DNA of 32,856 nt from CAZOZP01 sp964584325 (GTDB taxonomy: Bacteria; Bacteroidota; Ignavibacteria; Ignavibacteriales; Melioribacteraceae): NCBI GenBank assembly GCA_964584325.1, contig CAZOZP010000040.1, forward strand, positions 1 to 32,856, given 5' to 3'. The notes beneath the pieces were generated by a model. It was not told the origin of the DNA. It ran no database searches and saw only the letters and a list, made by a program, of their open reading frames with translations. The translations under genes and the position numbers were made by a program. Positions 1-8,015 of the stretch are shown here, in pieces (within the stretch, counting starts at the first letter, position 1; the number at the start of each line of letters is the position of its first letter).

Positions 1-1555
1 CCAGAACCTTTACACTGTCAGGAACTCTTTCCAAAAGTTGAAAAATAATATAACCCTGATCAATCTGTTTGGGTCCGAACACCTGCCCGATTTCCAGCTC
101 ATTTGCAATCATCCCGATTTCGCCGTATTCACCGGGTCTAAAATACGGAGTTTCACCGCCTGTTTCTTTTGTGGCGGGGTTTATATTGTATTTAACAGCT
201 ACTGATTCAAACATTGCATTATTCTGAAGTTCTGATATAACCTTCTGAACATTTTCAAGGCTGTCCAATACTATTTCTCTAATCTTAAGTTTTGATTCCA
301 CAGGAGCAAATTGCTTATGTTCTTCGAAAAACTTTTGTATTTCTTCATCTGTTACTTCAATACCTTCAATAAACTTTCTCTTATAAGCTTCAGACAAATA
401 ATAATCTTTCCACATAGATAAATCCAAAGCAACATCTTTATGATATTCCATATTCCTTGAATCAGCCAGAACAAATAATTTTTCGTTCTGAACCAATCTT
501 TGAGTTCTTAAAAATACTTTGCCTGTTACAAACGAAGTATCAAGAGATTCTAGCCAGAATGGTTCAAGTTTAAAATCACTGATAAACTCTTTTAAGGTTA
601 AACTTTTCTCAGGCATGGTAATTAGTTTTTCTTCAAGTTTTTCCCGGCCTATAAGTTTTTCAATTTCGGTATAATCCTCTAATCCGAGATGAATTTTTCC
701 GTTTAACTCAAGCTTATACTCAATGTTCTTTCTTTTAATGTTTTCTATAATCGTATATACAAATTGGTAGAATAAGTCTTTATTAAGATCTACCACAGTA
801 TTACCAATATTCTTTTTGATGAATGCAGATGCCAGTTTATTGGCTTTACGAGCTTCAATTATTTTTTTAATATTTATAACCTCAGCATCTGCTTGCTGGT
901 GTGTTTGAATTTTCTTTTGATCTATGCTAACGATTTTGAAAATGTAAAATCCTTTTGGAGCAGCCAGCGGGTATGTTACTTCGTTTGGTTTTTTTGAAAA
1001 AACCGTATCTTCAGCAGTTTCTTCCAGTTTTCCGTAAACAATCTCAAACGGAATTCCCTGTAAAGCAAATTCCTCACGTCTGAGAAGAATACTCTCAAAT
1101 GAGTCGCCTTCAAGAATTTTTCCGTGAATAGAATCAATCTCTGCTTTATTTTCAGAATATATATAATTTGTCTTTATAGAGAGCTTACTTCTTTCGAAGC
1201 CCTTTTGATACTCCTCAGAAGAAACGAAAAGACTATCCTTAATTTCTGTTCTGTAGAGAGCATCACGAAGATACAACTTGCGGAGCGACTCATAATTTGT
1301 TCGGATTAAATCATTGTCATCGAATCCGGCTTTACGGGCTTCATTCGCAAAAATTTTCTCTGCAATCATTGTATAAAATAAGTCGTATTCAAAACCGCCG
1401 CGAAACAGATTTCCGGCAGAAGGAATCAATTCAGATCTTAATTTAAATTCCGCAGCCGAGATAATCTTATCTCCTACTTTTGCAAGTTGAATCTCTGAGT
1501 CTGTCTGAGCAGATAATAAATTAAAAAAGCAAAGTACTAAGATAAAATAGCGCAT
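1..1555 (-). CDS. Peptidylprolyl isomerase, SurA/PpiD-like (partial, C-terminus outside window)
   Basis: The frame is open from an ATG at 1555 to the left edge (518 codons, no stop), so the C-terminus is missing. The N-terminus MRYFILVLCFFNLLSAQ is a Sec signal peptide, placing the product in the periplasm. Two parvulin-like regions are visible. One, at about residues 120-215, is degenerate and ends in PKGFYIFKIVSI. The other begins near residue 415 (KLKIREIVLDS) and contains GGETPYFRPGEYGEIG and a GYIIFQLLERVPD strand, typical of PpiC/rotamase domains. Two parvulin domains behind a chaperone-like N-terminal region suggest a SurA-type factor that folds outer-membrane proteins. That would fit its neighbour at 1816-5379, a very large predicted outer-membrane barrel. 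Residues critical for isomerase activity were not checked. The family assignment is firm; the precise SurA/PpiD/PrsA role is inferred. Confidence 0.85.
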   Translation of the reverse strand, partial: MRYFILVLCFFNLLSAQTDSEIQLAKVGDKIISAAEFKLRSELIPSAGNLFRGGFEYDLFYTMIAEKIFANEARKAGFDDNDLIRTNYESLRKLYLRDALYRTEIKDSLFVSSEEYQKGFERSKLSIKTNYIYSENKAEIDSIHGKILEGDSFESILLRREEFALQGIPFEIVYGKLEETAEDTVFSKKPNEVTYPLAAPKGFYIFKIVSIDQKKIQTHQQADAEVINIKKIIEARKANKLASAFIKKNIGNTVVDLNKDLFYQFVYTIIENIKRKNIEYKLELNGKIHLGLEDYTEIEKLIGREKLEEKLITMPEKSLTLKEFISDFKLEPFWLESLDTSFVTGKVFLRTQRLVQNEKLFVLADSRNMEYHKDVALDLSMWKDYYLSEAYKRKFIEGIEVTDEEIQKFFEEHKQFAPVESKLKIREIVLDSLENVQKVISELQNNAMFESVAVKYNINPATKETGGETPYFRPGEYGEIGMIANELEIGQVFGPKQIDQGYIIFQLLERVPDSVKVL

Positions 1556-1585
1556 TCTCTACCTATTGTTTATTAAAATACAAGG

Positions 1586-1593
1586 CAAATTTA
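1586..1593 (-). promoter_or_regulatory. Putative -7 promoter element TAAATTTG before the parvulin gene
   Basis: The minus strand reads TAAATTTG, which matches the Bacteroidota -7 consensus TAnnTTTG, 30 bases before the parvulin ATG. The same word stands before four other genes in this window. No clear -33 TTTG partner is visible about 20 bases further upstream, so the call rests on recurrence and position. Confidence 0.4.
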
Positions 1594-1650
1594 GTTAATT
1601 TTTTTTAACTCTCTAAGGGAAATCGGGATACCTTTTAATAGATTTTCCGT

Positions 1651-1820
1651 TAAACCCAAATTTGTCATTGAGGAAGAAAGTAATGACAAATCGCCTAACA
1701 AAATCTAAACATTTCTGAAAAACGAAATGTAAGATTTTGTAAGGCGGGGTTACCCAAATTATTCTTTCTTTGCAATGGTATTCTGTGATAAAGATTTTCT
1801 AACGAATAATTTGGGTTAAA
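1651..1820. repeat. Structured, MITE/REP-like element with three hairpins and terminal inverted repeats
   Basis: The ends are related inverted repeats: TAAACCCAAATTT at 1651-1663 and AATTTGGGTTAAA at 1808-1820. Inside are three stems. H1 is TTTGTCATT (1661-1669) with AATGACAAA (1682-1690). H2 runs 1692-1746 with arms CGCCT/AGGCG, ACAAAATCT/AGATTTTGT and ACATTTC/GAAATGT, 21 paired bases around an 8-base loop. H3 is ACCCAAATTATTC (1752-1764) with GAATAATTTGGGT (1804-1816). No coding capacity is seen. The right end includes the TAA stop (1816-1818) of the large gene to the right. A shorter relative lies at 15106-15143, so this is a repeat family rather than a lone terminator. It could also end or process the minus-strand transcript. 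Confidence 0.65.
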
Positions 1821-4800
1821 AATATGCTCTGACTTCAGCACGTAAATTATTGATTACTGAACTGCCGGCAGGAATTCTTCCTTCGTAATTCACATTAGCC
1901 TGAAGATTTTCTGCAAGTTTATAATCTGCATTTAATCTCCAGATATAGTTCTTTCCAATCCTGCTTCCTTTTGTAAGCTCATACGGAATTAGGTTATCGG
2001 ATTGCGAATTCAGTTCAGTCCTTTCACCCTCCAGTCTTATTTTCCCTTGTCCGGCAATAGAAAAAACGATTCTTAATAATTGATTGTTCCTGTCAATTAC
2101 AGTCGGATTCACCGGATATGCATCTGTTGTTCTCGCAACTTGAAATTTCATACCAAGTTCAATACTCTGAAACGGGAAATAGGTAAAATCGGTAGATATT
2201 TCATTAGTAACTGCTTTGCGCGAACGACTGCTGTTTGTTTCAGCATTTAGCATATCGGAAGTATTTGTAAAATCTGTCTGATTCATAATCTCTTTCATCA
2301 GAGCAAATTTTATTCGTAAGGCTTTTTCTCTGTAATATGCTTTTTCGTTTCCTCCGGAAAATTGATTAAGGCTTTTTTTCTCATAAAACCTGAGTCTGAA
2401 TGAATAATCACGATTATTCCTAAAGAAATCCACATCCTGCATAATAACAACATTACCACGGATTGTAGTGCTGTCGTTCCTGAAATACTTAAAATTCATT
2501 AAATAAATTCGTGAAAGATTTTCCTCTTTACTGTTTTCCTCAATTCGGATCAAAGTTTCTGAACTCAAGATACTTAAAAGACCCAATATGCCACCTTTAT
2601 TTGAAAATAGTTGTCCAAAGTCTGCCCTAATCCTAAGATTGGTTTTCAGATCAATTACAGGGAATAGTTTTTCAGTAGGAAGAGTAGTTACTATATAGTC
2701 CGCATCATAGACGGAAGGCTCAAATTCGTTCTCGTTTTGGATTCCGTCTCCGTTTAAGTCGCCTAAATAAATATAATTTCCCAAACCAGGTTCTGTTTTA
2801 ATAAATACTCTCTCGTATCTGGCCGATTTCTGGGTGGATGCTTCATAAAGCAGATCCATATCCAAACCTCTGTTAAAGAGACTGCTTCTGGAAAATGAAC
2901 GGACAAGAACTGTTTTGCTATCCTGAGCTCCTTCCTCACTAAATGCTTTTGAATAATTTTTATCTCTAAGCTTAAGCGAGAAATCCGCTGAGAATATCAT
3001 TCCGCCTTTATATTCAACCAGGTATTCCTGTACGAGTGATTCTGATTCCTCACTAAATTTCCCTTTAAGCGGAATAAAATCTTTCCTGAATCCGGCAGAC
3101 ACTCTTAGTCCTATTACTGAAGAAGAATTATAATTCACAAACGCTGAATATTCATTGAAAATAATACCGCTCCCAAGAAGTGAATCTTTCCCCGGCTGTC
3201 TTTCCCTTCGGTCTTCTCCTTCATAAGCGGTACCGATTTCAAATAATCCCGGCGACCAGGTCCCTTCACTTCTGTGTCTGAACCATTTACTGTTTTGTGA
3301 CAATCCTGAAGTTCTTACATAATCCGATGAATTTGAAATTCGTAACCCGTCTTCCGTTAATAAAGAACCTCCGAATTTATATCTCTCAGAGGTAAAAACA
3401 TTTCCCTTTTTCAATAACCCGTACCCCCCGTTAAGAGTAAGTATTTCCAATGGCTTATACTCTGCACTTGCTTCCCTTAAAAGTTCTTTATTGCTTAACT
3501 GGGGTCCTGTATTGTATTCTCTTTCAAATTCAACAGAATTTATCCTGTCAACCGGAGCATATCTTTCCTCAATGAATCTTTCCTTTAGTTTAAAGCTTAT
3601 TTCTCCGAAATCTGCGAACCCGGTTTCCAGTTTTACTTTTTTAATATCTATTTCAGCTTTTCTTGCATATGCGTTATTATCTTTGTCATCTATAGAAGAA
3701 AATCGGTTTTTATCAATACTGCTCAATCCAAGATCAAGGCCTATTCGTATATTTTCAAGCGGTTCTGCAGATATCGAAATGTTCATATTCTGCTGCAGTT
3801 TCGGAAGAGGAATAAATCTAACCGGAAGATAATCTCCTTTATCGATACCCGTAAACTCATACACACCGAGTGAAACCCTCGAATAATCTCCCTTTCCGCT
3901 GCCCATATTAGTGAATTTCACCTGATAAACTGCTTCCTGACTCCCGGGAGCATATTTAAACATTATATATTCTTTTCCATTGATAAGAGTGTCGATTCTA
4001 ACATACTGCCCTTTTCTTATTCCTGACGAATCCGGGAGAACAAGTAAATAGCCCGGAAGCATTGTCTTGCTTATATCATCGCCGGCATTTTCCAGAATCT
4101 TCTTCTCTTCATCTGTCAGAGAAAAATCAATCAGCGCATCCTGGTTATCGGCCTCCCGGAAATAGCTTACTCCAAGTTTTATCTTATTGCCGAAAAAGCC
4201 AACGTCAGCACCTCCGGCTGTAAAATTTCTCTCATATTGTCTGTCTGTATATTCAAAATCAACAGTAATCCTGCTATTGGAAGTAATTAGTCTTTTAGTA
4301 GTGAATGTTACTTGAGCTGACGCATAATCAATAGTATAGTCATTTGGTTCGCCTCGTGTTAATTCCTGTCCGTCAAGAAACACCCTTTCGCTTCCTGAGA
4401 TAACAATAATATTTCTTTCATTTCCTGCTCCATAAAGCCTATACGGTCCTTGAGTTCCGTCCTGCCCCTGTATTTTCAATGAGTTAAATTTACCTCTTGA
4501 TGATGCTATTGCACCAAAACCTTTATATCCTTCATAATCGAATTCTGCTTTAAGTCCCTGAAGCTTTTTCACGGTTTTCCCGAATTCGCCTGTATTTATT
4601 CGTAGATCGAAATCACCGAAAGTGCCCGTAGCATATTTGTGCTGAATCTGAATAAAGACTTTATCCAGTTCATCGAGTCTTTCAGTATTTCCTTCCGGTT
4701 GAATCGGTGAACTTTCGTCAGTCAGCGCAGCAGTTATTTTAATATCCTCAGTAAGATTTCCGGAAAGCTCAAGACGAAGCCCTGAATTTACGGTAAGATC

Positions 4801-5379
4801 TTTGTTTGTCCCGATATTAAATCCGCGGTAAATCGTTCCGCTCTTTTTCATTCCGCTTCCGAAAACCGAAACTGAAGAAAAAGAATCATCCTTTCTGTCA
4901 AGGTAATAAACAGTATCGCCGTTGGCCGTGTCATCTTTAATTTTCAGTTCATTAAGAGAATATTCTTTGTTTAAAGAAAGTCTTAGAACTTCATAATAAA
5001 CAATTAATGTATCAAATGGATTAGGAAAATAATCACCGGAGAAACTGATTTCGGATTTTTCATAATTAATAATGTATTCATTCCGGCTGAGAATTTTTTC
5101 ACTTGCGTAAACAGTCTCAGAACCCGGAATTAGTGCAACACCGGAAAGATTAAATTTCCTACGAAAGGATATGAGGAATTTTTCACGAACAGACAGATTA
5201 AATCCGGTCTTTGCAAGACTATCTGTTCTAAAACTTCCGGCTTCCGGTTCTGCTGATTCAGTGCCTGTTCTACCTGCGGCAGTTGCCATACTATCGGATA
5301 ATTCCGATAGCCGCTTGCCAAAAACATCTGCAGTAATAAGAATCAACAAAAGATAAATTGCAGGAACAATCTTGTTAAT
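1816..5379 (-). CDS. Large predicted outer-membrane beta-barrel protein, family not recognised
   Basis: About 1187 residues. The product alternates short polar and hydrophobic segments, ends in an aromatic strand (NNLRAEVRAYF) as outer-membrane barrels do, and carries repeated YxIxYxxxxxxF segments (YIINYEKSEISFSG, YTIDYASAQVTFT) plus a calcium-loop-like DLNGDGIQNENEF. I do not recognise a named family; such giant barrels are common in Ignavibacteria and Bacteroidota. The start is unusual. A conventional TTG at 5349 would cut into the signal peptide. The frame stays open upstream, and an ATT at 5379 gives INKIVPAIYLLLILITADVFG, a complete signal peptide, with AAGGAG (5393-5388) exactly 8 bases before it. 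No ATG or GTG is available in that position. The stop codon lies in the flanking repeat. Transcription is probably from the TAAATTTG at 5451-5444. Confidence 0.7.
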   Translation of the reverse strand: MNKIVPAIYLLLILITADVFGKRLSELSDSMATAAGRTGTESAEPEAGSFRTDSLAKTGFNLSVREKFLISFRRKFNLSGVALIPGSETVYASEKILSRNEYIINYEKSEISFSGDYFPNPFDTLIVYYEVLRLSLNKEYSLNELKIKDDTANGDTVYYLDRKDDSFSSVSVFGSGMKKSGTIYRGFNIGTNKDLTVNSGLRLELSGNLTEDIKITAALTDESSPIQPEGNTERLDELDKVFIQIQHKYATGTFGDFDLRINTGEFGKTVKKLQGLKAEFDYEGYKGFGAIASSRGKFNSLKIQGQDGTQGPYRLYGAGNERNIIVISGSERVFLDGQELTRGEPNDYTIDYASAQVTFTTKRLITSNSRITVDFEYTDRQYERNFTAGGADVGFFGNKIKLGVSYFREADNQDALIDFSLTDEEKKILENAGDDISKTMLPGYLLVLPDSSGIRKGQYVRIDTLINGKEYIMFKYAPGSQEAVYQVKFTNMGSGKGDYSRVSLGVYEFTGIDKGDYLPVRFIPLPKLQQNMNISISAEPLENIRIGLDLGLSSIDKNRFSSIDDKDNNAYARKAEIDIKKVKLETGFADFGEISFKLKERFIEERYAPVDRINSVEFEREYNTGPQLSNKELLREASAEYKPLEILTLNGGYGLLKKGNVFTSERYKFGGSLLTEDGLRISNSSDYVRTSGLSQNSKWFRHRSEGTWSPGLFEIGTAYEGEDRRERQPGKDSLLGSGIIFNEYSAFVNYNSSSVIGLRVSAGFRKDFIPLKGKFSEESESLVQEYLVEYKGGMIFSADFSLKLRDKNYSKAFSEEGAQDSKTVLVRSFSRSSLFNRGLDMDLLYEASTQKSARYERVFIKTEPGLGNYIYLGDLNGDGIQNENEFEPSVYDADYIVTTLPTEKLFPVIDLKTNLRIRADFGQLFSNKGGILGLLSILSSETLIRIEENSKEENLSRIYLMNFKYFRNDSTTIRGNVVIMQDVDFFRNNRDYSFRLRFYEKKSLNQFSGGNEKAYYREKALRIKFALMKEIMNQTDFTNTSDMLNAETNSSRSRKAVTNEISTDFTYFPFQSIELGMKFQVARTTDAYPVNPTVIDRNNQLLRIVFSIAGQGKIRLEGERTELNSQSDNLIPYELTKGSRIGKNYIWRLNADYKLAENLQANVNYEGRIPAGSSVINNLRAEVRAYF

Positions 5380-5387
5380 TATACCGG

Positions 5388-5393
5388 CTCCTT
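5388..5393 (-). promoter_or_regulatory. Ribosome binding site AAGGAG that points to an ATT start codon
   Basis: On the minus strand AAGGAG is followed after 8 bases (5387-5380) by ATT at 5379-5377, in frame with the large outer-membrane protein. It lies 38 bases from the TTG at 5349, too far to serve it. The only ATG here (5396-5394) is out of frame and stops after five codons. Confidence 0.6.
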
Positions 5394-5431
5394 CATATTT
5401 TCCGAATTTAGGATATATTATCAGAATTCCT

Positions 5432-5451
5432 TAAATTTGTAATCAAATTTA
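5432..5451. promoter_or_regulatory. Perfect palindrome formed by two divergent TAAATTTG boxes
   Basis: TAAATTTG (5432-5439), spacer TAAT, CAAATTTA (5444-5451). Each arm, read towards its own gene, is a TAnnTTTG -7 box: the plus arm faces the barrel gene at 5529 and the minus arm faces the large barrel at 5379. It lies in the only intergenic stretch between these divergent outer-membrane genes. It may be two back-to-back promoters, a dyad operator, or both. Confidence 0.45.
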
Positions 5452-5528
5452 TGCAAATTCTTAGTTAAGATAAACTACTAAAGAAGGAACATATTAACCA
5501 AAGATTTACAACAATTAGAGGATAAAGT

Positions 5529-5975
5529 ATGAAAGTATTGAAAAGTGCAGTTTTTCTTTTTCTCTTTATATCCGCTTCCGTATTTGCCCAGGGGAATTTC
5601 GGTCTCGGAATAATGGTAGGAGAACCAACCGGTCTGAGTTTTAAGTATTTTATGAACTCAAATAATGCTATAGACGGCGGTGTAGCCTGGTCATTTAAAA
5701 GAAAAGCTTCGCTTCATATTCATGCCGATTATTTATTCCACAGCTATGATCTGATATCAGTTGGTTCAGGAAAATTGCCAGTTTACTATGGAATCGGAGG
5801 AAGAATAAGAACCGCTGAAGATGCTGAACTTGGCCTTAGAATTCCTGTAGGCATGTCATATATCTTCCCCGGCAATAACGTTGACATATTTGTTGAATTG
5901 GTGCCAGTTCTTGATCTGATACCTGAAACAGATTTCAGTTTCAACGGAGCAATAGGAGTGAGATATTATTTTTAG
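5529..5975 (+). CDS. Small outer-membrane beta-barrel protein
   Basis: 148 residues with a clear signal peptide, MKVLKSAVFLFLFISASVFAQG, cleaved near residue 21. The mature part is a run of amphipathic strands with glycines at turns (GEPTGLSFKYFM, YYGIGGRIRT, LGLRIPVGMSYIF) and ends in GVRYYF, an aromatic outer-membrane insertion signal. The pattern resembles small eight-stranded barrels of the BAPKO_0422/DUF3996 type found in Bacteroidota and spirochaetes. That family name is from memory of the pattern, not a search. The ATG at 5529 is preceded by AGAGGA. The gene stands alone: divergent from the large barrel on its left, and followed 14 bases later by a strong terminator. No enzymatic motif is seen. 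Confidence 0.8.
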   Translation: MKVLKSAVFLFLFISASVFAQGNFGLGIMVGEPTGLSFKYFMNSNNAIDGGVAWSFKRKASLHIHADYLFHSYDLISVGSGKLPVYYGIGGRIRTAEDAELGLRIPVGMSYIFPGNNVDIFVELVPVLDLIPETDFSFNGAIGVRYYF

Positions 5976-5989
5976 TTATTTCCTATAAT

Positions 5990-6030
5990 AAAACGGGTTG
6001 CTTACCGAATGCAACCCGTTTTATTTTTTG
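5990..6030 (+). terminator. Rho-independent terminator
   Basis: AAAACGGGTTGC (5990-6001), a 9-base loop, GCAACCCGTTTT (6011-6022), then ATTTTTTG. The 12-base stem is perfect. It ends the plus-strand barrel gene and, being A/T-flanked on both sides, may also stop the convergent minus-strand vWA transcript ending at 6053. Confidence 0.88.
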
Positions 6031-6052
6031 TTAATATAATACCGAACGGAAT

Positions 6053-7909
6053 TTATTTACTTAATTCCTTTGCCATTTTCACTACACGTATAAAATCTTC
6101 TCTATAAGAGAATGTATCATCCCCCTTTGCATTACGAGCCGTTTCGAGAACAAAATTTAAATCAGCGTCGCCTTTAAATTCAGAATTTCTTAAAATCTGT
6201 GCGAATGCTGCTACACTGCCGGCAAAGCGATGGTCTTCAGAAGAATTCTTAAACTCTATCGGATTATAATCAACAGGATATTCAAGCAAAATGCTATTGT
6301 CTTCGTTTGGTTTCTTATATCTTATTTTACAAGTCAGTAGTTCTTTTGAGTATTTGTTTAATTCAATTGTATTTGGCTTCTGATATTTCAATGAATCAAC
6401 CGTAGGTATTTGTTCATTGCTTCCGGCAGGAATAATTTCATATAATGCAGTAACAGTATGACCAGCCCCCAATTCTCCGGCATCTTTTTTATCATCATTA
6501 AAATCTTCTCTGTTTAGCAAACGATTTTCATAACCTACAAGACGGTAAGCTTTAACTAATGACGGATTAAATTCAACCTGCAGTTTAACATCTTTTGCTA
6601 TAGTATATAAAGTTCCTCCTATCTGATCAACCAAAACTTTTTTTGCTTCCAGAAGATTATCTATATAATAACCATTCCCATTCCCCTTGTTGCTCAATTC
6701 TTCTAACCTGCCGTCTTTATAATTACCCATCCCGAAACCAAGGCAGGTAAGGTAAATTCCATCTTTCATTTTTTTCTCGATCAGCCTGGTAAGTTCTGAA
6801 GTACTTGATACACCTATGTTAAAATCGCCGTCTGTAGCTAAAATAACACGGTTATTGCCACCTTTAATAAAATTCTTTTTTGCTGTATTATAAGCCAGCT
6901 CTATTCCTTCACCCCCTGCGGTTGAACCGCCGGCTTGCAGTTTTTCCAGAGCGGCAATAATTTTAGTTTTTTCTGAACCCTTGGTCGGTTCCAATACAAT
7001 TCCTGCACTTCCGGCATAAACTACTATCGAAATCATATCCTTCTCTCGTAAAGTATTCACCAGAAGCTTAAATGCTTTTTTTAATAACGGAAGTTTATCA
7101 GTCTGATCCATACTTCCTGAAACATCAATTAAAAAAACAAGGTTTGAAGGAGGAAGTGAGCTATATTCTTTTTCTTCTCCTTTAATTCCTAAACGAAATA
7201 GTTTATGATTTTTATTCCAGGGACAATCGCTAAGTTCTGAATTAACCGAAAAAGGTCTGTCGTCTTTAGGACTAAGGTATTTATAATCAAAGTAATTGAT
7301 GAATTCTTCTGCTCTGACAGCATCTGCAGGCGGAAGCTGACTTTGATCGATATATCTTCTGCAATTTGAATATGATGCTCCGTCAACATCAATTGAAAAA
7401 GTTGAAACCGGTGCGGAAATTACATCCTTAAATCCGTTTTCGGTTATTTTATTGTATTCTTCAGTGTTAAAATCATATCCGGAACAAATATCAACTCTCG
7501 TCTTTTGACAAGCCGATGGGGAACCAGCATAATACATCACTTCTTCATTTATGTTTAAAGTTTTTTCAGAACTTTCAACATCTTCCAATATTTCATTTCC
7601 GCCGGCATCAAGCTTAATATTAACGGTAAGAGAATCTGTGGAATTCTTAATTTCAATATGGCTTTGACCTAATTTGTAACCTTTTGCAGATACAATAATT
7701 TCATACTTCCCGGGTTGGATTGCAGACAAACAGTAATAACCGTCTTTATCAGTTCCAACGGATATATTTGTACCTGCTATAATAATTTTAGCAAATTGAA
7801 TCGGTGAGTTGGTAGCAGAATCGGTTATTTTTCCGCAGACTTGTACGTCATCATTAAATAGAAACAATGACGAAAGAATAATTAATGTTACGAGCAGAAT
7901 TGATTTCAT
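6053..7909 (-). CDS. Exported von Willebrand factor A domain protein, YfbK-like, with carboxypeptidase-regulatory-like domain
   Basis: 618 residues. An N-terminal hydrophobic export segment (about 1-19) is followed by a CarboxypepD_reg-like beta-sandwich (about 23-100: VCGKITDSATNSPIQFAKI, PGKYEIIVSAKGY). Next come the vWF N-terminal region (165-240: STFSIDVDGASYSNCRRYI, RAEEFINYFDY) and the vWA domain (256-435). The metal site is complete: D262-x-S264-x-S266, T330 and D360 (ATDGDFN). The C-terminal part (about 450-615) matches the YfbK C-terminal domain (DUF3520). This architecture recurs across Bacteroidota and proteobacteria; its partner and function are not established. ATG at 7909 has AGGAG 6 bases upstream. 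It is the last gene of a minus-strand run behind the NfeD protease, 106 bases away, so co-transcription is likely. Confidence 0.9.
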   Translation of the reverse strand: MKSILLVTLIILSSLFLFNDDVQVCGKITDSATNSPIQFAKIIIAGTNISVGTDKDGYYCLSAIQPGKYEIIVSAKGYKLGQSHIEIKNSTDSLTVNIKLDAGGNEILEDVESSEKTLNINEEVMYYAGSPSACQKTRVDICSGYDFNTEEYNKITENGFKDVISAPVSTFSIDVDGASYSNCRRYIDQSQLPPADAVRAEEFINYFDYKYLSPKDDRPFSVNSELSDCPWNKNHKLFRLGIKGEEKEYSSLPPSNLVFLIDVSGSMDQTDKLPLLKKAFKLLVNTLREKDMISIVVYAGSAGIVLEPTKGSEKTKIIAALEKLQAGGSTAGGEGIELAYNTAKKNFIKGGNNRVILATDGDFNIGVSSTSELTRLIEKKMKDGIYLTCLGFGMGNYKDGRLEELSNKGNGNGYYIDNLLEAKKVLVDQIGGTLYTIAKDVKLQVEFNPSLVKAYRLVGYENRLLNREDFNDDKKDAGELGAGHTVTALYEIIPAGSNEQIPTVDSLKYQKPNTIELNKYSKELLTCKIRYKKPNEDNSILLEYPVDYNPIEFKNSSEDHRFAGSVAAFAQILRNSEFKGDADLNFVLETARNAKGDDTFSYREDFIRVVKMAKELSK

Positions 7910-8015
7910 TTCGGACTCCTATTGATGATTGGCATTCAATTATTCCGGCTTCAACAAGATCTACCGAAATAAGTTGCTGGAGTCTTTTTTTCTTAAATCA
8001 AGAATCTATAATGGT

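Noticed and set aside
5130..5349. Short frames overlapping the start of the large barrel gene
   Set aside because: Their sequences are shadows of the signal-peptide region, with no homology signal of their own.
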